Part shown: piece after piece, positions 42,137 through 48,311 of the stretch
How the letters are laid out: each line of letters opens with the position of its first letter
Numbering within the stretch: the stretch's first letter is position 1
NCBI RefSeq assembly: GCF_021412625.1
Contig: NZ_JAKCFI010000002.1
Location: 806,001-870,000, forward strand
Source of the DNA: Myxococcus stipitatus
Lineage (GTDB): Bacteria > Myxococcota > Myxococcia > Myxococcales > Myxococcaceae
Direction of reading: 5' to 3'
Length of the DNA stretch: 64,000 bases
Position numbers and translations under genes: made by a program
The notes under the pieces: model-generated
What the model was told of the DNA's origin: nothing
Seen by the model: only the letters and a program-made list of their open reading frames with translations
The model's database searches: none

Positions 42137-42328
42137 GACATGCCCCTCTTGCCCACATGGCTCGCGGCCCCACGGTGGACGCGCGCGCGACGGGCTCGCT
42201 CCTCGTGGGAGCGGGTCCCCCAGGTGTCCGTCCCGGGCCGCACGGAGGATGTGCCGGCTCTCCGGGGGCGCTCCTCGCTCGCGGTCCGCGTACAAGCCAT
42301 GTCTCCCCGCTCAGTACCCCGTCTCCAT

Positions 42329-42424
42329 GGAAGGAGTCACGAGCCGTCGAACGGCCACGGACTTTCGGAGTCGGGCCGGGTGGGGCGCCGGGATGTGGCC
42401 GATCCGACGCTCGGGACTCCTTCC
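42329..42424. repeat. Imperfect inverted repeat of about 31 bp in the divergent sigma/lipoprotein region
   Basis: The left arm 42329-42359 begins GGAAGGAGTCACGAGC and continues CGTCGAACGGCCACG. The right arm read on the minus strand from 42424 to 42394 begins GGAAGGAGTCCCGAGC and continues GTCGGATCGGCCACA. The first ten bases are identical and the remainder differ at a few positions with one gap. Some similarity continues outward on both sides (CCCC-x-TCT). The centre is 34 bases. A transcript from the sigma promoter would contain both arms and could fold into a long hairpin. It may equally be a pair of protein-binding sites. It lies in the 367-base gap 42137-42503. Confidence 0.65.
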
Positions 42425-42426
42425 TT

Positions 42427-42453
42427 TCAGACAGGGGATTCTCGGACGGTTCC
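42427..42453 (-). promoter_or_regulatory. ECF (RpoE-like) promoter of the sigma/anti-sigma/caspase operon
   Basis: On the minus strand GGAAC (42453-42449), 16 bases, GTCTGA (42432-42427). Both boxes and the spacing fit classical ECF promoters, in agreement with autoregulation. The predicted leader to GTG 42136 is long, about 285 bases, and contains the inverted repeat. A weaker pair CGAAC-N17-GTC points the other way at 42348-42372 toward the lipoprotein gene. Confidence 0.55.
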
Positions 42454-42503
42454 GGGCCGGAGCCGCCGCCCGTCAGGTCCCTCGAAACCAGGAGACGGAA
42501 GGC

Positions 42504-43262
42504 ATGCGAATCATCGGCTTGTGCACGTCCATCATGTTGCTCGCGGCTTGTGGCGGTGAAGACACCGTCAAGGTCGGTCTGAGCACGCGGGTAGGGGCCT
42601 CCCCGGGCATGAGGAAGATCGCACAGCAGCTCGAGCCCGCCTCCGGCATCACCATCGACAGGGTCCGCCTCTCGGTGCGCGAGCTGGAGCTGGAGCACGA
42701 GGGGGATGACGACGACGATGGTCAGCACGGTGGGGCGGATGACGGTGCGCCGCGGACCGGCGATGACCAGGGGTCCGAGCAGGAGCTGGGGCCCTTCCTC
42801 ATCGACCTGTCGGCCGAGGACCTGAGTGGCCGGGTCGTCCATGTGGGCAACCTGGAAGTGGCGCCGGGCATCTTCGACGAAATCGAGTTCGACATCGGCA
42901 AGGTCTCCACCGCGGAGGCGGGGAGTGACGCGGCGCTCGCGGAGCTGGCCCAACTGGGGGCCTCGATGGTCATCGATGGACACATCGACGGTGAGCCCTT
43001 CTCCTTCGTCTCCAGCGTGCGCGTGGAGCAGGAGCGGGAGGCCCGCTTCGAGGTGAAGGCGGGCGAGGAGCCGAACGTCACCATCAACATCGACCCGACC
43101 GGCTGGTTCGTGGACGAGAGCGGTCGGCGGCTGGACCCGAGGGATGCGTCGGCGCGCTCCACCATCGAGAACAACCTCCACCGCTCCATCGACGCGTTCG
43201 ACGACGACGACCGGGATGGGGGCGAGGACGACCAGGGCGATGACGACCAGGGCGATGACTGA
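42504..43262 (+). CDS. Lipoprotein with acidic, calcium-binding-like segments
   Basis: 252 residues. ATG 42504 has GGAGACGGAAGG upstream. The leader MRIIGLCTSIMLLAACGG is a lipoprotein signal. The mature part contains an acidic insert (EGDDDDDGQHGGADD), a beta-rich core (ITIDRVRLSVRELELEH, VVHVGNLEVAPGIFDEIEFD, EPFSFVSSVRVEQ) resembling DUF4382-type surface proteins, and an acidic C-terminal tail (DDDDRDGGEDDQGDDDQGDD). The tail closely matches in style that of the lipoprotein at 38494-39111, at the far end of the divergent sigma operon. Together with the shared inverted repeat this suggests joint regulation. It ends in a hairpin. Confidence 0.8.
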   Translation: MRIIGLCTSIMLLAACGGEDTVKVGLSTRVGASPGMRKIAQQLEPASGITIDRVRLSVRELELEHEGDDDDDGQHGGADDGAPRTGDDQGSEQELGPFLIDLSAEDLSGRVVHVGNLEVAPGIFDEIEFDIGKVSTAEAGSDAALAELAQLGASMVIDGHIDGEPFSFVSSVRVEQEREARFEVKAGEEPNVTINIDPTGWFVDESGRRLDPRDASARSTIENNLHRSIDAFDDDDRDGGEDDQGDDDQGDD

Positions 43263-43331
43263 CCCTCGCGACGACCGCGCGTGGGCGTGGGCATACGTGC
43301 TCCCGTCCACCGGGGACTGAAGGACGTTCCA

Positions 43332-43364
43332 GGGGCCGTGACTTCCTCGCGAGGTCGCGGCCCC
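43332..43364 (+). terminator. 11-bp stem hairpin after the acidic lipoprotein gene
   Basis: GGGGCCGTGAC and GTCGCGGCCCC pair with one G-T wobble around an 11-base loop, followed by TCCTTC. It lies 70 bases past the stop at 43262. Confidence 0.55.
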
Positions 43365-43388
43365 TCCTTCGACGGGGGAGCGTCGCGG

Positions 43389-43643
43389 TCAGAACCGGCC
43401 GCCGAACCCGACCACGGCCCGGTCGCCGACGGTGCCCACCGGGGGCGTGAGCGTCAGGGAACGGCGGCGGACTCGGTGGGATTCGGGCCCCGTCCTCGGG
43501 AGCGCGAGGCTTTGTCGCTCCGCCGCGTGGCAATCCTCGCGGCTCTCGGGGCAGGTGCTGTCATCCTCGAAGGCGTAGGAGACGACGGAGATCCCGAGGA
43601 GCGTCCAGCCGATGCTCGAGCCTATCGTCGCGGCGATGGCCAT
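43389..43643 (-). CDS. Small hypothetical protein or remnant, 84 residues
   Basis: Third codon positions are strongly GC-rich, so this frame looks truly coding although short. It starts MAIAATIGSSIGWTLLGISV, one membrane-like segment, then a Cys-containing stretch and a C-terminus VGDRAVVGFGGRF ending in Phe. No ribosome site precedes the ATG, and the frame stays open for at least 23 codons upstream with plausible residues (HVGRSHLEGCLRP), so the true start may be earlier or lost. A neighbouring frame further up (TNALEIRDARG) also looks coding, which suggests a frameshifted larger gene. The family is unknown. Confidence 0.35.
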   Translation of the reverse strand: MAIAATIGSSIGWTLLGISVVSYAFEDDSTCPESREDCHAAERQSLALPRTGPESHRVRRRSLTLTPPVGTVGDRAVVGFGGRF

Positions 43644-43861
43644 GGGTCGCAGGCAGCCCTCGAGGTGGCTCCGGCCGACGTGGCCAGGATCAAGCCGCGG
43701 GCGTCGCGGATCTCGAGCGCGTTCGTGCAGGCCCCTGCATGAAGCGCGTGCAATGCGCTGTACGGCGCTCCGGACCTGTACATGGGGCGCGACCAGGAAG
43801 TCCCGCGGCTCCGTATATCCCTTCGGCTACGTCAGCCACTGGTCCTTCCAGGAGAGAAAGA

Positions 43862-44554
43862 ATGTTCGGAGCGGTGCGAATTTCCAAGCTCGTGTCATCC
43901 CTGGCCCTCACCGTCGTCGGACTCGTCTCGGCTCCCGCTTTCGCCGGGACTGTATTCATCGACACGACCGCCGCCGTGCGGAGCGCGAGCGGATTTCCCA
44001 TCACCAATCGCGGGGATGTGAACTGGGCCTACGCGAACCGGAGCGCGGAGGCGGTCTGTAACATGTATGGCTATGCCCGAGGCATGTACACCGGCGAGCA
44101 GTCCGGTGAGCTCATGGGCGTCCACTGCTTCACGAGCGACATGGTGACCTGGCAGGACCTCCCGGGCAGCGAGGCGCGGGCGTGGGCGCTGTGGCAGGGC
44201 AGCTCCACCTCGCTCGATTCGCAGGCGGCGTACAACGCGGGGGCCATCGCGGATCGCGAGTGCGGCTCCGTCTACAACACGGGGTTCTTCACCGGCTTCC
44301 AGAACACGTCGGCGGACGTGATGGGTCTGGTCTGCATCCCGAGCACCTTCGTGGCGATGCGTGGGGTCGACACCAATGACTCCCGGTTCCCGTTCCTCAG
44401 TGGAATGAACCCGCCGTTCGCCTCGTGGTGGTACCTGCGCTCGTCCATCAACCGGGTCTGCCAGTACTTTGGCTACTCCACGGGGACGATGGACAACTAC
44501 TCCAACACTGGCACCCCGTTCGTGTTGAACCTCGGGCTCCAGTGCATCTACTGA
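43862..44554 (+). CDS. Secreted protein of unknown function with six cysteines
   Basis: 230 residues. ATG 43862 is preceded by GGAGAGAAAGA. The Sec signal MFGAVRISKLVSSLALTVVG is cut near AFA-GT. Six cysteines are spread through the mature protein (VCNMYGYARG, GVHCFTS, RECGSVYNTG, GLVCIPS, RVCQYFGYSTG, LQCIY). They occur as three similar units of about 65 residues: each has a Cys followed by Y-G-Y/Y-N-T-G-F/F-G-Y-S and closes at a second Cys. That makes an internal three-fold repeat likely. It is probably a secreted beta-rich binding protein. The family is not recognised. A hairpin follows the gene. Confidence 0.75.
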   Translation: MFGAVRISKLVSSLALTVVGLVSAPAFAGTVFIDTTAAVRSASGFPITNRGDVNWAYANRSAEAVCNMYGYARGMYTGEQSGELMGVHCFTSDMVTWQDLPGSEARAWALWQGSSTSLDSQAAYNAGAIADRECGSVYNTGFFTGFQNTSADVMGLVCIPSTFVAMRGVDTNDSRFPFLSGMNPPFASWWYLRSSINRVCQYFGYSTGTMDNYSNTGTPFVLNLGLQCIY

Positions 44555-44607
44555 GCTGAGCTGGGAATACGTCCTCGAGGGTCCCTGCGAGGACTGTGTC
44601 GGGAGAG

Positions 44608-44638
44608 GGGAGAGCCCGTGGCGTGAGCGGGCCCTCCC
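44608..44638 (+). terminator. 11-bp stem hairpin after the secreted Cys protein gene
   Basis: GGGAGAGCCCG and CGGGCCCTCCC pair with one A-C mismatch, loop TGGCGTGAG, then TTCG. It lies 54 bases past the stop codon. Confidence 0.5.
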
Positions 44639-44714
44639 TTCGTACGTGATGGGACGCGCGTCCATACCCAGAGCCACATCCTCGCGGTGGAGTGGACTAT
44701 GCTGCGCGGCCACG

Positions 44715-45881
44715 ATGACGAACCGAATCGGCAACAAGCCCTCGCCGTCCACCTCCCCCAGGCTCAGCCCGTCGCCCGCTCCGCTCCAAACGGGCGCGCC
44801 GACCACGGTCCAGACTCAAAGCTCTCCACCGCAGTCTCCGGTTGCACATCCTCCTCCCGCCCAGTTCGAAACACGGGGAGGCCCCCACGAGGCCCATCCG
44901 AATCGACGCGGGAGTTTCTCGGCGCAAGAGGCCGCGGTCTTCGGGGCACAAAGCCGAGGAATCTACGGCAGCCGCTCACGCTCGCCTTCGCCGCCCCGTG
45001 AGGAGTTGCCTCCCGAAAGACCCTATCGAATCGCGGCCCACACGGAACGCCATACCAACGAAATCCTGGCGAAGTTCACGGGCGAGGAGGACACCAGGCC
45101 CACCCTCATCCAATACGTGGCCCAGGGGTCCATGCCCGACGTCGCGCGAACAGGACAGCCGGGCGTTTGCGCCGCCGTCACCCAGGAGTGGCTCCACTCC
45201 CACGAGCGATACTTCTCTGATCCGATGGCGGCCTCGCACCACTTCGGAACCAAGCTCAACAACAACCTCGGACAGCTCGTCACAACCCAGCAAGGCCTGG
45301 AGCACCAGAACAGCAGCCTCCGGGCGCGACTCAACGAACAAACCCGTACCGCTCAGCGACTCCAGAGCGAAAGCCAGAAGATGTTGGCTGACGCCAACAG
45401 CGGGCGCGTGAATCCAGAGAGCCCGGAGTTCGAAGCGGCTGCCCATGCGAACCTGGAGGCCGTGCAGCGCAACCGCCAGGCAGTCGAGGCGAACGAGCAC
45501 CTCCTGTTCGCGCATGACCGACAGCTGGGCGCGGGCATGAATCCGATACGGCTCGTCCATGACGCCCCCATGGGAGATCTCGCCGGAGCCCTCGACCACT
45601 TCATCGTTCGTCAGAACGCACCGGGTCCAGGCCTCTACCGCCTGTCCTTTTCACCCGAGGGGGATGGGCCGGGGCACGTGGTCGGCCTGATGGACTCACC
45701 CGATTCCGGGTTCAAGTTCATGGACCCGAACACCGGCGAGTTCTTCGCGACCAGCGCCGCGGACCTCGCCAACATGGCTGTCCATCACGCCAATCAAATG
45801 GGCTACGGGCGGGACTACACGAAGTTCTCGCTCCACCACTACACCCCACGCGACCCACCGCCCTCCGGCCCGGGGACGTGA
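44715..45881 (+). CDS. YopT-like cysteine protease (peptidase C58), putative secreted effector
   Basis: 388 residues from ATG 44715. The first 100 residues begin MTNRIGNKPSPSTSP and are Pro/Ser-rich without a Sec signal, like a secretion leader. The catalytic core shows Cys152 in QPGVCAAVTQEWL, His321 in GPGHVVGLMD and Asp337 in FMDPNTGEFF. Both the order and the 16-residue His-to-Asp spacing match YopT/AvrPphB enzymes, where F-x-D-P-N-x-G-E-F is diagnostic. Residues about 190-265 form a coiled-coil insertion not present in YopT. Known relatives are delivered into other cells and cut prenylated GTPases or kinases. The target here is unknown. The ribosome site is weak and codon use slightly less GC-rich than neighbours, hinting at transfer. 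Confidence 0.75.
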   Translation: MTNRIGNKPSPSTSPRLSPSPAPLQTGAPTTVQTQSSPPQSPVAHPPPAQFETRGGPHEAHPNRRGSFSAQEAAVFGAQSRGIYGSRSRSPSPPREELPPERPYRIAAHTERHTNEILAKFTGEEDTRPTLIQYVAQGSMPDVARTGQPGVCAAVTQEWLHSHERYFSDPMAASHHFGTKLNNNLGQLVTTQQGLEHQNSSLRARLNEQTRTAQRLQSESQKMLADANSGRVNPESPEFEAAAHANLEAVQRNRQAVEANEHLLFAHDRQLGAGMNPIRLVHDAPMGDLAGALDHFIVRQNAPGPGLYRLSFSPEGDGPGHVVGLMDSPDSGFKFMDPNTGEFFATSAADLANMAVHHANQMGYGRDYTKFSLHHYTPRDPPPSGPGT

Positions 45882-45902
45882 GCGACAGCCGAGGCGCCGC
45901 GT

Positions 45903-45961
45903 GGAGTCGAGGGGAGTGGGCCCTCCCGGACTCGAACCGGGGCCCCATCGGTCATGAGCCG
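45903..45961 (-). repeat. Copy of the 3' half of tRNA-Ile2 plus 14 flanking bases (att-like scar)
   Basis: These 59 bases match 50673-50731, in and beside the intact tRNA-Ile2 gene, without gaps and with six substitutions. They cover the anticodon loop, variable and T arms, 3' acceptor strand and 14 bases past the gene end. No 5' half (D arm or acceptor) is present. The two copies are direct repeats 4770 bases apart, as expected for attachment sites of an element that inserted into the 3' end of the tRNA gene. Confidence 0.75.
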
Positions 45962-46104
45962 GGGGGGCGAGTTGGCAGGGGGCGCTACCCCTGTCACTGG
46001 CTCTCGACTGCGAGGTCCGACTCCACCGTTGAGCCTCTGGCAGGCGAGGCACCAGGCCCGCCGCCTCCAACGCTCCTGGTGTCAATCCGCCTTTCCATTC
46101 AGAG

Positions 46105-46137
46105 GCCCAGCAACCTCGACAGGTTGCTGGGCTTTTT
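46105..46137 (+). terminator. Strong intrinsic terminator
   Basis: GCCCAGCAACCT, loop CGAC, AGGTTGCTGGGC, then TTTTT: a perfect 12-bp stem with a T run, the clearest rho-independent terminator in the window. It faces the plus strand, 224 bases past the YopT-like gene. The bases between hold the tRNA copy. Confidence 0.9.
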
Positions 46138-46173
46138 CACTCCACCAGCCAGTCCACGGGACTCACGGGCGGG

Positions 46174-47829
46174 CTACAAGCCGGTACACGGGAAGTTGAA
46201 ATACGCCTCCGCCGTGAGCTTCTGGAACGCGCAGTTGGAGCAGTTGCTCTGAGCCCAGCACTCCAGCAGCTTTCGCGCCTGCTCGTCGGTCTCCGCGGTG
46301 ATTGGCGGGGGCGTGGCGCAGAACTGCCCGACGCTGGCCTTGAAATAGAAGGAACGCAGGAGCGACGGGTCCGGAGGCTCCTCGATGGGCACGTTGACGC
46401 ATGTCTCCTCGCGCGCCGCGCAAGAGACGCCATCCGCCTGGAAGCCTGCCTCGCAGTCGCGGTAGCACAGCGCGCCCAGCTGCTGCTCGCCGGGCTGGCA
46501 CGTCATGGGGAAGCCCGCGCCGCGCGTGTAGGACTCCTTGCCAAAGATGTGCACGTCGCGACGGCACGTGCAGCCATCGGTCGTGTATCCCTCCGGGCAG
46601 GTGGAGCAGCCCGGAGCGAGGGTGAGCCCGCACTTGTCGTACCAGGGGCACTTCGAGTTGTCGGCGCCGAAGATGTACGCGTCCCTGCGGCAGGTCGCGC
46701 CGTCATCGGTGTAGCCCGCCGGGCAATCCTGCCAGCAGACCGGCCCCGCGCCATGGAACCCGCCTTTGCAGGTGGGGTAGCACAGGGCACCGTTCCGCTC
46801 TCCCTCGGCGCACCGGGACAACGGCACCACGGGGCGCAGGTGCGTGGAGCGGTAGCAGCGGCGTTCCGTGCGCGTCCGCTCGTGATTGGGAATCCATTGT
46901 AACTGGCAGTCCTTCACCTCCCAGTTCAGGGGGTAGAGGCTCATCGGACGACTCCTCCAGAAGTCGAGCCGGTTGTTGGGGATGATGGCCATGATCGGCG
47001 CACACTCCTCGGTGTCACCCTGGAAGGTGAGCGCGGCGACCTGTCCGGGGGTGGTGGTGCTGAGGCTGAAGACGCCCAGGGCGTTGGCGGCGAAGGCCTC
47101 GAGCCGGACGTTGGAGAGCGTCCCTCCGTATTTCGGAGCCACGTCGACGCGGAAGTCGCCGAGCGGCAGGGTGACGCCTCGCGCGGCCTGCTGGGTAAAG
47201 GACCCGGAGTGAATGGGGCCGCAGACCTTCTCGGTGACGCTCCTCCGGGAGCGGTGATGCACCACCGCCTTCAACCGGGCCGAGGAGCCCGCCTCTGCCT
47301 TGGCGACGAAGACGTAGCGGGCGCCGAACTGCTCCAGGATGGGGGACAGGGGGCTCTCGAGCTTCAGGGACTCCAGGCGCTTCGACTTGACGTCACGGGC
47401 ACCCTTGCAGGCGTGGCCCCACAGGGTGGCCGCCTGGAGCTGCTCCAACGTCACGCGGTTCGCGAACAGGGTCCGGCAATCAGGGCTCAGCCCTTTCTCG
47501 CACGCCGCGAGGAGTTCAGGGGCATCCCACAGCGTGGGGTTCGCCTTGGCAAGCAACTCCAGGTCGATGAGGCCGGCGACACCGCCGTCGCCCGCCTCGG
47601 TCCAGACGGTCATCTCCAGGTCCACCACCTCTCCACCCCAGGCGGGCACGAGGACCTGGATGTCGGGAGGCTGGCCCGCGCTGGCGGAGACGTCGAGAGT
47701 CTCCGTCCACTGCGCGGAGAGGTACGTCTCCTGGGCGCAGACCTTCCCACTCCACTTCCCGTTGCAGGGAACCGACGCCCACGCACCCGTAGAAGCGAGC
47801 AGGAGCAGCAGAGGGACGAGGGACCTCAT
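46174..47829 (-). CDS. Secreted protein with C-terminal Cys-rich repeats
   Basis: 551 residues. The start at ATG 47829 has GAGG 4 bases upstream and a signal peptide MRSLVPLLLLLASTGAWA, cut before SVPC. Residues about 20-320 are a beta-rich domain with few motifs. From about residue 345 there are three or four Cys-rich repeats of the form G-A-L-C-Y-x-x-C-x-x-G-F-x-x-x-G-x-x-C and C-P-(A/E)-G-Y-T-x-D-G-x-(T/C)-C-R-R-(D)-x-x-I-F-G. This repeat pattern (C-x-D-C-P-x-G-Y-x-D-D-G) is found in secreted proteins of diverse bacteria and protists. The C-terminal 70 residues have several more cysteines. The protein is probably extracellular and disulfide-rich. It lies inside the segment bounded by the tRNA repeats. 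Confidence 0.75.
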   Translation of the reverse strand: MRSLVPLLLLLASTGAWASVPCNGKWSGKVCAQETYLSAQWTETLDVSASAGQPPDIQVLVPAWGGEVVDLEMTVWTEAGDGGVAGLIDLELLAKANPTLWDAPELLAACEKGLSPDCRTLFANRVTLEQLQAATLWGHACKGARDVKSKRLESLKLESPLSPILEQFGARYVFVAKAEAGSSARLKAVVHHRSRRSVTEKVCGPIHSGSFTQQAARGVTLPLGDFRVDVAPKYGGTLSNVRLEAFAANALGVFSLSTTTPGQVAALTFQGDTEECAPIMAIIPNNRLDFWRSRPMSLYPLNWEVKDCQLQWIPNHERTRTERRCYRSTHLRPVVPLSRCAEGERNGALCYPTCKGGFHGAGPVCWQDCPAGYTDDGATCRRDAYIFGADNSKCPWYDKCGLTLAPGCSTCPEGYTTDGCTCRRDVHIFGKESYTRGAGFPMTCQPGEQQLGALCYRDCEAGFQADGVSCAAREETCVNVPIEEPPDPSLLRSFYFKASVGQFCATPPPITAETDEQARKLLECWAQSNCSNCAFQKLTAEAYFNFPCTGL

Positions 47830-48178
47830 CGCCTCGGCTCCCCGGTGGAGACAGGGGCCTTCGACGCGAGCGGCCCGCGCGAGACCTCTGCCGCGCAAGC
47901 GTGCCGACCGAAGTCCCGGCAGCATCCCGATGACAGCAACAACCCACACAGCGCCATGCCCCGCAACGCCAGGACAGTTCCATCCACGAAGCTCGGGCCG
48001 CGTGCACGGCGGCCGGTATGCATTTCCATGTGACCCCCCTCGGAAGTACGACACGGGCAAGGCGCCTGGTGGGCCACCTCGCTCGCACTCGACGAACGAG
48101 GACCGAAGGGGTTCTTCGGTGATGGGACCTCACCACGCATGAACAAGAGGGCCGGGGGGCTCTGGCTTGAGCCGTTCT

Positions 48179-48241
48179 CGTGGACAGCCGTGCATCGTTC
48201 TGAAGCGCCTCCAGAATCGCGCGGTCGATTCGGTCAAGCAT
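48179..48241 (-). pseudogene. Remnant of an Lrp/AsnC-type regulator (first ~21 codons)
   Basis: Read on the minus strand from ATG 48241, MLDRIDRAILEALQNDARLS is the standard start of an AsnC/Lrp protein (D-x-x-D-x-x-I-L-x-x-L-Q-x-D-A-R-x-S). The expected continuation (helix-turn-helix) is missing, and no frame downstream restores it. It begins only 70 bases from the divergent M3 peptidase gene, the position a divergent regulator would take. Confidence 0.6.
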
Positions 48242-48311
48242 GGCCATCCAGGGCTCCTGGACGAATTCCATTCGATGGATGCCGCTCGACCCTGACTCCT
48301 ATTCTGTCTAC

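Noticed and set aside
45903..46030. A complete tRNA gene at the left repeat
   Set aside because: The anticodon loop, T arm and 3' acceptor are present, but no D arm or matching 5' acceptor exists upstream, so only a 3' fragment is claimed.
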